A stretch of 11,484 bases of DNA from Endomicrobiia bacterium (lineage in GTDB: Bacteria > Elusimicrobiota > Endomicrobiia > Endomicrobiales > Endomicrobiaceae): the NCBI GenBank assembly GCA_025998295.1, contig BNVT01000033.1:1-11484 (forward strand), given 5' to 3'. Positions 1-6,589 of this stretch are shown in pieces (within the stretch, counting starts at the first letter, position 1; each line of letters starts with the position of its first letter). Below the pieces are notes generated by a model that was given only the letters and a program-made list of their open reading frames with translations, made no database searches and was not told the DNA's origin. The position numbers and the translations under genes are program-made.

Positions 1-108
1 TTAAAAGGTTCAAAATAGTCTAAAAAGACAGATATAGTAATTACAAAAGACCTTTTATTAAAAGATTCAAAATAGTCTAAAGAATAGATAAGTAATAGCA
101 AAAGACAC
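1..108. repeat. Imperfect tandem direct repeat, two copies, period 57 bp
   Basis: Two copies of a roughly 51-bp unit lie at 1-52 and 58-108. Both open with TTAAAAG(G/A)TTCAAAATAGTCTAAA and close with GTAAT(T/A)(A/G)CAAAAGAC; the middle has diverged. The first copy begins at the window edge, so the array may extend further left. No function can be assigned. It looks like intergenic minisatellite-type repeat DNA. Confidence 0.7.
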
Positions 109-194
109 TTTGGACTGCGGTTTAACTTGGGTTGTGAGTATTTGTAGTTCTAAAATTTAATACTTAAGTTGCGCGAGGGGTCTAGTTAAGTAAC

Positions 195-210
195 GTTCTA
201 TAAAAAGAAC
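195..210. repeat. Small hairpin GTTCT-N6-AGAAC
   Basis: GTTCT (195-199) and AGAAC (206-210) form a perfect 5-bp inverted repeat around an A/T-only loop, immediately before the large hairpin at 217-254. The two may belong to one intergenic element. No poly-T tract follows. Confidence 0.4.
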
Positions 211-216
211 AATTCA

Positions 217-254
217 AGCGAACCTCCGCACAGTTTGCTGCGCGGAGGTTCGCT
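217..254. repeat. GC-rich palindromic hairpin element
   Basis: AGCGAACCTCCGC (217-229) is the exact reverse complement of GCGGAGGTTCGCT (242-254). Inside it, CAG (231-233) pairs with CTG (238-240) around a TTTG loop after one mismatch. The element is far more GC-rich than its surroundings, which is typical of mobile or REP-like intergenic palindromes or of a stable RNA hairpin. No T-run follows on the + strand (ATGTTGATCG). On the - strand the sequence leaving the stem (TGAATTGTTC) is also not a T-run, so an intrinsic terminator is not supported. Confidence 0.65.
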
Positions 255-1170
255 ATGTTGATCGTAAGTGATATAAATTAGAAGCTGGTTTGCTCTGAGC
301 TTAAAATCAGTTGTCCGAAAGATTTTTTTGCGTGTTTGTCCTGTGAGATTTTGCGAAATTTGACAATCGTATAAGCATTTGTGTAGAATACCCACATGTG
401 ATAAGCAAAGTAGTTGATGGTAAAAGAGCAAAAAGAAGCAAGGAATAAAAAAGCAAAGAGTTGGTGCAGTCAGTGATGAAAGGAAGAGTGAAGGTTTTGA
501 AGTTTGCGGGATGGACATGTCACAACCGACATTTCATAAATCTTACATAAATCTTTTAAAAGTCTTGCGCAAAGATTTTACAAAAGTTTTATAAGTTACT
601 TGCGCGGATATCTCACAAAGACTTCATGGGTTCAAAGATTTTACAAGCATTATGTATTACGATAGGAATGGTTTGGCATTATAGGGATGACAGCGTTTAT
701 TGCTAATAGTTTTCGACTTTCCTTTGAGAGAAAAGAAGTCTTGAGTGGACAGATTTTAAGGAAGGAAGAAGAAGACAGAAAGAAGAGAGATGTAGTTGGA
801 AACAAAGGGAGAAATTGCAATAAGAGAGGGTGTGGAGTATAGATTGATAGAGAGTTTAAAAATAAGGGGGAGGTGTATGCAGAAAGAAGGAAAGGAATGG
901 GAATGGGAATAGAAATAACAATAAAATCCCATCGGAGGAAAGGGTGAAAATAATAAGGATAGCTAGAGAGGAAGGAAAGAAGATAGTGACATCGCTTGTA
1001 ATGTTTGAAAAAACTATCAAAAGGATTCTCTAAAACTCGGCAGCGAAGTCACTGTTAATTCTTGAACTCATTTTGATGGTTGACGTTGTTTTTGCAGTTA
1101 ATTTGGAAAGGAATGAAGAGCAAAAACATAGAAAACAATATCAATATGAAGAAACAAACTTACTAATCGA
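255..1170. other. Gene-free stretch with purine-rich + strand; possible eroded coding remnant
   Basis: No intact gene is visible here. The + strand is strongly purine-biased: by my count about 184 of 240 bases at 721-960 are A or G. Low-stop stretches occur in three different + frames: about 423-686 with one TAA at 592, 666-839 with an ATG at 687, and 866-1237 with one TAA at 1031. This could mean an old + strand gene broken by frameshifts. It could also be only a by-product of purine bias, which lowers stop frequency. I do not recognise any of the translations. Minor repeats include CATAAATCTTA doubled at 535-556, CAAAGATTTTACAA at 569-582 and 633-646, and a hexamer run GGAATG,GGAATG,GGAATA,GAAATA at 894-917. 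Confidence 0.35.
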
Positions 1171-1173
1171 TGT

Positions 1174-1189
1174 TGTGATTTTTGTCACA
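1174..1189. promoter_or_regulatory. CRP/FNR-family operator, perfect TGTGA-N6-TCACA
   Basis: TGTGATTTTTGTCACA matches the consensus half-sites recognised by CRP-type activators at all ten positions. Its centre (between 1181 and 1182) lies about 42-45 bp upstream of the start expected for the TATAAT at 1214-1219. That is close to the class II activator position that overlaps the -35. No acceptable -35 hexamer is found 16-18 bp upstream of that -10, which fits activator dependence. The regulator itself is not in the window, so the link is inferred. Confidence 0.5.
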
Positions 1190-1213
1190 CTAAAATTATT
1201 TAATAAAATTATG

Positions 1214-1219
1214 TATAAT
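1214..1219 (+). promoter_or_regulatory. Consensus -10 box TATAAT without a matching -35 (P1)
   Basis: The hexamer TATAAT is a perfect sigma70-type -10. The sequence 17 bp upstream (TAAAAT, 1191-1196) matches TTGACA poorly, and the CRP-like palindrome sits where an activator would compensate. Transcription would begin near 1223-1228 and run through the structured segment at 1223-1384 towards tig, giving either a leader of about 250 nt or a separate small RNA. Confidence 0.45.
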
Positions 1220-1222
1220 GAG

Positions 1223-1384
1223 CAAGCTTACTGGTGAGCTTGTTGTTTTAGACGTGCTTGTCTTGTTATTAGTTTGCAGTGGAGACTTACGAAATACTTA
1301 CAAAAGAGGGAATCATCTGCGAGTTCAAGTCCCTCTGCCTCGCATTATTAGGGATGCAAATAGCTTTGGAAGATTTAACTCCAA
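1223..1384 (+). ncRNA. Possible structured leader or small RNA with overlapping inverted repeats
   Basis: Several complementary segments lie just downstream of P1. CAAGCT (1223-1228) pairs with AGCTTG (1237-1242). AGAGGG (1305-1310) pairs with CCCTCT (1331-1336). TGCGAG (1318-1323) pairs with CTCGCA (1339-1344). TTGGA (1366-1370) pairs with TCCAA (1380-1384). The second and third pairs interlock, so they form either an H-type pseudoknot or two mutually exclusive hairpins, as in a switch. The segment TTCAAGT-CCCTC (1324-1335) resembles a tRNA T-loop and 3' T-stem, but I could not fold a complete tRNA. tmRNA is unlikely because its conserved ends are absent. The RNA class is unknown. Confidence 0.25.
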
Positions 1385-1386
1385 CT

Positions 1387-1415
1387 TAGACAAAATAAAC
1401 CAATAATTATGTAAT
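1387..1415 (+). promoter_or_regulatory. Sigma70-like promoter ahead of tig (P2)
   Basis: TAGACA (1387-1392) and TGTAAT (1410-1415) each match the sigma70 consensus at 5 of 6 positions and are separated by the optimal 17 bp. A start near 1422 would give tig a 5' untranslated region of about 58 nt carrying the GAGGGGAG ribosome binding site (1466-1473). It could work alone or alongside P1. In AT-rich DNA such matches also occur by chance. Confidence 0.4.
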
Positions 1416-1479
1416 GTTGCACGATAAGATGTTCAGTGTGGCTCGATAGTGTTGATGTGAATTTAGAGGGGAGAAGTAA

Positions 1480-2790
1480 ATGGCTCAAGAAAGGAAGACA
1501 ATTGATTTTAATTCCTACGTCGTTGATAAAAAGTTGTGTTCGATAACTATGGATGTTGAAGTTGCTGAAGATATAGTTGCAGACGAAATTGAATCTATTT
1601 GTAATCAAATACAGCGACAGAATAAGATTGACGGTTTTAGACATGGCAAAGTTCCTATGAGTGTTATAAAGCAAAAGTTTGTGGAAAAAGCTAAGAATAG
1701 GGCTGTGGAAAACATTATACGAAAAACAGTTTTAAGTGCTCTTGAAAAAGAATCGTTTAATTTTATAGATTTCCCTGTGGTTGAAGAGTTTAATTATGAA
1801 CTCGGACATGCTTTGAAATATCGTTTTACATCCGAATGCCACCCGAAAATTGATGTAAAAGATTATAAGGGCATTCCTGTAACAAAAGAAGTTTTTAAAA
1901 TTACTGATCAGGGCTTAAAACAGAATCTTAATGCTTTAAGAAAAAATAATGCAAGGCTTGTGCCTTCCAAATCAGGAAAAGTTACAGATAAGAGTTTTGT
2001 TTTGGTTGATTATGACGCTTTTGATGCTGAGGGGAAAGCTGTTTCTGAAGTTGCAGCAAAGGGACGCATGCTCGATTTAAGTTCCAAGAGCACGTTGAAA
2101 GGTTTTAAAGATGCTTTAATAGGCGTAAATATTGGCGATGAAAAAGACGTAAAAATTGAGTATACTGCAGATCATCCTAACAAAGCTTTGGCAGGAAAAA
2201 TAATAACTTTCAAGACAAAAGTTGTTGAAATAAAAAAAGAAGAACTTCCCAAACTTAACGATGATTTTGCAAAAGATATGGAAACCGAAAACCTTGAAGA
2301 TTTGAAATCAAAAGTAAGAGAAGATATGGAAGCTGAAGAAAGACGTCGTCAGGATATGGAAGTTGAAAAACAGATTATTCGATATCTGCTTGAGAAAAAT
2401 AAATTTGAAGTACCTGCATCTCTAGTTGAAGATCAGAAGAAATTTTTAGTTGAAAGAATGAAAGAACATATGCAAAATGTGGGCTTTTCTAAGGACCTTA
2501 TTGAAGAACAAACGAAACTTAAAGATGCAAAGCTTAAAGAAAGAGCTGAAAAAAATGTAAGGCTTTCTTACATTTTAAATGCAATATATGTAAATGAAAA
2601 TATTACCGTGAGCGATGCTGACATTGAAGCGGAAAAAGACAAAATGAAGGCTTCTAACATGGAAGGACAAAACGAAGTTGGCAAATATTTTATAGGATTG
2701 AAGGAACAAAAACTTCTTGGATTCTTACTTGAAAATGCTAAGATTAAAGTAGAAGAAAAGAATATGCCTTTAAAGAAAAAACAAGCGTAA
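1480..2790 (+). CDS. tig: Trigger factor, ribosome-associated chaperone and peptidyl-prolyl isomerase
   Basis: This 436-residue protein has the normal family length. Trigger factor docks at the ribosomal exit tunnel and shields nascent chains, with prolyl cis-trans isomerase activity in its middle domain. The N-terminal ribosome-binding domain carries the signature G52-F-R-H-G-K-V-P59 (family pattern GFRxGKxP), whose loop contacts ribosomal protein L23. An FKBP-like domain follows at roughly 165-250. A charged helical C-terminal chaperone domain begins at the typical KLNDDFAK segment (258-265) and ends in a lysine-rich tail. The ATG is preceded by GAGGGGAG at a 6-nt spacing, which supports this start. 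It leads the tig-clpP-clpX-lon gene order common in bacteria. The gene looks intact, and the two candidate promoters upstream suggest regulated expression. Confidence 0.95.
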   Translation: MAQERKTIDFNSYVVDKKLCSITMDVEVAEDIVADEIESICNQIQRQNKIDGFRHGKVPMSVIKQKFVEKAKNRAVENIIRKTVLSALEKESFNFIDFPVVEEFNYELGHALKYRFTSECHPKIDVKDYKGIPVTKEVFKITDQGLKQNLNALRKNNARLVPSKSGKVTDKSFVLVDYDAFDAEGKAVSEVAAKGRMLDLSSKSTLKGFKDALIGVNIGDEKDVKIEYTADHPNKALAGKIITFKTKVVEIKKEELPKLNDDFAKDMETENLEDLKSKVREDMEAEERRRQDMEVEKQIIRYLLEKNKFEVPASLVEDQKKFLVERMKEHMQNVGFSKDLIEEQTKLKDAKLKERAEKNVRLSYILNAIYVNENITVSDADIEAEKDKMKASNMEGQNEVGKYFIGLKEQKLLGFLLENAKIKVEEKNMPLKKKQA

Positions 2791-2888
2791 CTTAAAAAAC
2801 CAATGCAACAGTTGTTTAACTGCTCTAAACCACACAGTAGTCCCTTGGCGATGTGAATGTTAGAAGCTAATTAAAAAAAGGGGGAGAG

Positions 2889-3497
2889 ATGCCGTCGTTA
2901 ATACCAACAGTAATAGAAAGATGGAATCAAGGATCAGCTGTAACATACGATCTGTATTCAAGACTTTTAAAAGAAAGAATTATATTTGTAGGCGGGTATG
3001 ATGGAGCCATTGCCACGGACTCTGCCAATACTTTAATAGCACAACTTTTGTATTTAGATTCTGAAGATCCGGGTAAGGATATAAATTTATACATAAATTC
3101 ACCAGGCGGCATGGTTACTGCTGGACTTGCTGTTTATGATACTATTCAGTTTATAAAGAGTCCTATAACCACAATGTGCATTGGAATGGCTATGTCTTTT
3201 GGAGCCGTTTTGCTTGCAGCCGGAACAAAAGGCAAAAGATATGCATTGACTCATTCTCGCATAATGATACACCAGCCTTTAATTTATGGAGGAGGTTTGT
3301 CGGGTACTGTTTCTGATATCGATATAGAAACGAAAGAATTAATTTCTACCAAACGAAAACTTTCTGAAATACTTGCAAAACACACAGAAAGAACCACAGA
3401 GCAGGTGTTGAAAGATACCGAAAGAAATTACTATATGTCTGCCCAAGAAGCAAAAGAATACGGTCTTATAGATGAGGTTATAGTGAAATTGAAGTGA
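2889..3497 (+). CDS. clpP: ATP-dependent Clp protease proteolytic subunit ClpP, with a variant catalytic triad
   Basis: This 202-residue S14-family serine peptidase would form the tetradecameric chamber that degrades proteins unfolded by ClpX. Aligned by eye with E. coli ClpP, the nucleophile is Ser103 (GMAMSFGA in place of GQAASMGA) and the base is His128 (SRIMIHQP). The third triad residue, Asp171 in E. coli (DTER-D), is Asn180 here (DTER-N-YYM; AAT codon 3426-3428). SPGG (71-74), which helps form the oxyanion hole, is kept. About three extra residues lie in the loop after strand IIFVGG (37-45), and about three more in the handle glycine loop (131-142). The N-terminus MPSLIPTVIE leaves almost no propeptide. 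GGGGGAGAG abuts the ATG. ClpP proteins with an Asn triad are known (Listeria ClpP1), so activity may be reduced or conditional rather than lost. Confidence 0.93.
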   Translation: MPSLIPTVIERWNQGSAVTYDLYSRLLKERIIFVGGYDGAIATDSANTLIAQLLYLDSEDPGKDINLYINSPGGMVTAGLAVYDTIQFIKSPITTMCIGMAMSFGAVLLAAGTKGKRYALTHSRIMIHQPLIYGGGLSGTVSDIDIETKELISTKRKLSEILAKHTERTTEQVLKDTERNYYMSAQEAKEYGLIDEVIVKLK

Positions 3498-3536
3498 TTT
3501 CAAAAAAATATGTTATTTTAAAATGAGTATAGAATA

Positions 3537-4417
3537 ATGAAAAATGCTGACACATTGTGGGGTAGAAGTTGTGAAGAAAAGTTCTTTGTAAGATCGCTAG
3601 AAATTACAGCTGCAGAAAAGCTTTTTTACAATGTTGATAAACATCTTATTGCATATTGGCCAAAATCATATGAGGGAGCAACTTCAACATTACAGAGTAG
3701 AAATGCATATATTGGAAATTTCACTGAAAAATGGGTAACAGAGCTAATTTCTAGTGTTTTACCTAAAAATTTGTATGCGATAAGTGGTGTTGAATGTGTT
3801 GATTTGGGATTAACTTCGCAATCAGCGGCAGATGTTGTTATTTCAAAAGTTAACAGTAAGAAACAAAGTAGCAAAATATTTTGGTTATTTTTGAAGTAAA
3901 AATGTCTATCGTCTGGAATTGGGAACTATAGAACTCAAAACTTCAGTGTCTTGGTGACTACAAGACTCATAGAGGAAATCCTAGTCTACTGCGTTCAGAC
4001 TCAATGTTAAAAGCGATAGGGAAAAGTATAAATATTAGGACTTCTAGCGAAGCTGCAAGGCATATTCCCATAGTTATTATTGGAAATACGCCTATAACGG
4101 AAAATTATTATGAAAAGGTAGATCATCTAAAAATGTCTGGCATAATACAAAATGTTTGGTCATTGAATGCATGTCCTTTAGATGAAATTGCTGATAAGGA
4201 TAATTTAAAAGAGACCAAAGGTAAAGGTTTTCTTAGATTTGATTCTTTAAACGAATTAGAATATTGTGTAAAAGATTTATTAAGTTGCGATTTAAATTTC
4301 TTCTCAAGCATGAAAACAAAAGAAGAAATAGGCAAATATATTACGATTGCCTGTAAAGAATCCACGAATGAAATGAAGGCAATTAAATTTTTGAGTTTAT
4401 TAAATGAACATAAATAA
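3537..4417 (+). pseudogene. Broken type II restriction endonuclease (PD-(D/E)XK-like)
   Basis: The reconstructed product is about 293 residues. The first frame runs from ATG 3537 to TAA 3897-3899. Reading shifts by one base near the A-run 3873-3876; restoring one A gives SKNILVIFEVKMSIVWNWEL, a natural continuation. A second lesion is TAG at 3929-3931, probably an old Tyr codon, after which the same frame is open through 4004 to TAA 4415-4417. Asp99 in SAAD and the later E-V-K (3893-3901) fit the PD-(D/E)XK nuclease arrangement. I recognise the style of protein but not the exact family or recognition site. The identity rests mostly on its coupling to the methyltransferase, whose ATG overlaps its end by 14 bp. 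With one frameshift and one nonsense codon, it is almost certainly not functional. Confidence 0.7.
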
Positions 4418-5299
4418 AAGCACTAAAACGTCGTCTTTCGGGAATTTCGGAAGACTGAATCATGATTCGGCAATTTTTTATAATAGTAAAATGTATGAGA
4501 ATATGAAAGTAAAAAACAAAAATAATAATTATGACGAGTTTGATCCTCTTCCTGAAAAAATTAATAAAATTTATTGCAAGTCGAGTATTAAAATGGGAGA
4601 ATTACCCGACGATAGTATTCATCTTGTTGTTACCTCTCCCCCATATAATGTTAAAAAAGAATATGATAACGATCTTTCTTAGACGAGTACAGAAAATTAC
4701 TGAAGGATGTTTTTTCTGAAACGTATAAAAAGCTTGTTGTTGGCGGAAGAGTTTGTATTAATATTGCAAATGTTGGCAGAAAGCCGTATATTCCTTTGCA
4801 TTCTCACATAATGAAAGATATGATGAAGCTTGGGTATTCAATGAGAGGAGAAATAATCTGGAACAAAGCAGCAAGCGCAGGCACATCAACAGCATGGGGT
4901 AGTTGGAAATCGGCTACAAATCCGGTATTACGAGATGTGCATGAGTACATTCTAGTTTTTTCTAAAGAGAATTTTTCTCGTAATGCTAAAAATAAAGAAA
5001 GTACAATTTCTAGAGATGAATTTTTAGAATATACGAAAAGTATTTGGACTTTTTCGACTGTTTCTGCAAAAAGTATAGGTCACCCCGCTCCTTTTCCAGA
5101 GGAATTGCCTGAAAGGTTGATAAAACTATTTACTTTTAAAAACGATATAGTTTTAGATCCGTTCTGTGGAAGCGGGACAACGTGTATCTCTGCGATAAAA
5201 AATAAAAGACGTTATATTGGTTATGACGATGTTCAAAAATATGTAAATCTTGCAAATAAAAGGATAAATCAGTATTTATATGAAAGTTCATTGCTTTAG
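4404..5299 (+). pseudogene. Frameshifted site-specific DNA methyltransferase, beta class, probably N4-cytosine
   Basis: The reconstructed product is about 298 residues. The catalytic motif IV TSPPYN (residues 77-82, nt 4632-4649) comes before the SAM-binding motif I DPFCGSGTT (5156-5182), an order that defines the beta class. S-P-P-Y is the form usual for N4-cytosine enzymes. The first frame stops at TAG 4680-4682. The second frame continues at 4679 with LDEYRKLLKDVF and is open to 5299. Loss of one T in the T-run at 4679-4680 explains the shift. Everything else, including the segment before motif I (GHPAPFPEELPERLI), is well conserved, so decay looks recent. It would have protected the host from the neighbouring endonuclease. 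An internal ATG at 4796 could give a fragment lacking motif IV, which should be inactive. Confidence 0.85.
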
Positions 5300-5341
5300 T
5301 TTAGCTTGAAAAAATAAAACATGAGTAAGTAAAGGATTAGA

Positions 5342-6589
5342 ATGGGAAATATAAACGATAAACGACGGTGTATGTTTTGCGACAGAGGAGATCCAAGTAA
5401 GCTTATTGGTGACGATAATGGACATTATATTTGTTGGGAATGCGCAAAGAATGTAGCGGACATTCTTAATGGTTCTGGTGGTAGAGAAGAATTTAAAGCG
5501 CCTGCAAAACTGCTTAAACCAAGTGAAATAAAAGAAGTTCTTGATTCTTATATCATAGGACAGGAACACGCTAAGAAGATTTTGTCTGTGGCAGTGTACA
5601 ATCATTATAAAAGATTAGAAACAGTTGCTACTGCTGTAAAAGGTGATGTTGAACTTCAGAAGTCTAATGTTTTGCTTATAGGTCCTACGGGCACAGGAAA
5701 AACACTTTTAGCTCAAACCATGGCAAGAATCCTTAACGTACCATTTTCTATTGCAGATGCAACCACTTTGACTGAAGCTGGATATGTCGGAGAAGATGCT
5801 GAAAATATACTTTTAGGGCTTATACAAAATGCAAGTTTTGATATCAAAAAAGCGGAAAAAGGTATAGTATACATTGATGAAATAGATAAAATTTCAAGAA
5901 AATCTGATACTCCTTCAATCACCAGAGATGTCTCCGGAGAAGGTGTTCAGCAGGCTCTTTTAAAAATTCTTGAGGGTACGATTGCAAGCGTTCCTCCTCA
6001 GGGCGGAAGAAAACATCCTCAGCAGGAATATTTGCAAATAGACACCACAAATATTTTGTTTATCTGCGGTGGAGCTTTTGACGGTCTTGCAAAAATAATA
6101 GAAACAAGGTTATCAAAGAAAACTTTAGGTTTCATAACTGATGGTAGTGACAATAGAGATAATTTTAAGAATGCAGATTTTTCACTTTCTAAAGTCGAAA
6201 CCCAGGATTTAATAAAATTTGGATTGATACCAGAATTTGTAGGGAGAGTTCCTGTTGTGTCGACATTGAATCATTTATCGAAGGCAGATCTTGTCCATAT
6301 TTTAACAGAGCCTAAAAATGCTTTGGTAAGACAATATAAGAAAATGTTTCAGATTGAAAATGTCGAGCTTGAGTTTGAGAATGACGCTCTAGAAGAGATT
6401 TCGGAAAAATCTCTAAAAAAAGGTTCCGGGGCAAGAGGCTTAAGGTCAATTGTGGAAGGCATTTTGCTTGACAGTATGTTTGATATTCCCAGCGATCCTA
6501 CGATTGTAAAATGTAGGGTTACAGCTGAAACCGTACTAAAAGGCGAAAAACCGCAGCTTGTGCATAAAAACAAAGAGGAGCCTGCATGA
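5342..6589 (+). CDS. clpX: ATP-dependent Clp protease ATP-binding subunit ClpX
   Basis: This 415-residue AAA+ unfoldase recognises substrates and threads them into ClpP. The N-terminal zinc-binding domain has C10-x2-C13 and C31-x2-C34. The ATPase shows Walker A GPTGTGKT (114-121), the pore loop GYVG (147-150), Walker [10 protein letters not shown] (175-183), the RKH pore loop (223-225), the arginine-finger segment EFVGR (Arg302) and sensor 2 GAR (Arg365). The ClpP-docking tripeptide is LGF at 262-264, a conservative form of IGF, so interaction with ClpP appears to be kept. AAGGA (5332-5336) lies 5 nt before the ATG. Its last codons overlap the start of lon by 4 bp. It is separated from clpP by the broken restriction-modification module, so it may now depend on read-through or on its own promoter, which I could not identify. 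Confidence 0.97.
   Translation: MGNINDKRRCMFCDRGDPSKLIGDDNGHYICWECAKNVADILNGSGGREEFKAPAKLLKPSEIKEVLDSYIIGQEHAKKILSVAVYNHYKRLETVATAVKGDVELQKSNVLLIGPTGTGKTLLAQTMARILNVPFSIADATTLTEAGYVGEDAENILLGLIQNASFDIKKAEKGIVYIDEIDKISRKSDTPSITRDVSGEGVQQALLKILEGTIASVPPQGGRKHPQQEYLQIDTTNILFICGGAFDGLAKIIETRLSKKTLGFITDGSDNRDNFKNADFSLSKVETQDLIKFGLIPEFVGRVPVVSTLNHLSKADLVHILTEPKNALVRQYKKMFQIENVELEFENDALEEISEKSLKKGSGARGLRSIVEGILLDSMFDIPSDPTIVKCRVTAETVLKGEKPQLVHKNKEEPA

Noticed and set aside
1..108. CRISPR array
   Set aside because: There are only two imperfect adjacent copies with no distinct spacers, and no cas genes are present.
198..518. Open frame of 106 codons on the - strand
   Set aside because: Its composition is Ser/Leu/Phe/Cys-rich, as expected opposite a purine-rich strand, its end runs through the 217-254 hairpin, and it has no recognisable domain.
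1223..1345. tRNA or tmRNA gene suggested by the T-loop-like TTCAAGT-CCCTC
   Set aside because: No matching 5' acceptor strand or anticodon arm could be found, the 5' T-stem is interrupted, and there is no CCA or tmRNA consensus end.
1218..1406. Open frame of 62 codons beginning MSKLTGELVV
   Set aside because: Its ATG overlaps the TATAAT -10 box, no ribosome binding site precedes it, and it covers the interlocking inverted repeats. An RNA or leader explanation is better.
1040..1480. CIRCE (HrcA) heat-shock operator upstream of the chaperone/protease block
   Set aside because: No TTAGCACTC-N9-GAGTGCTAA element or close variant could be found.
2809..2822. Hairpin CAGTT-GTTT-AACTG between tig and clpP as a terminator
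   Set aside because: The stem is only 5 bp, AT-rich and not followed by a T-run, so read-through into clpP is expected.
3537..4417. Phase-variable restriction endonuclease
   Set aside because: The homopolymer at the shift is only four A's, and a separate in-frame TAG at 3929 would still stop translation.
4674..4682. Programmed -1 frameshifting in the methyltransferase
   Set aside because: The sequence CTTTCTTAG is not an X-XXY-YYZ slippery heptamer, and the partner endonuclease gene is independently broken, so simple decay is more likely.
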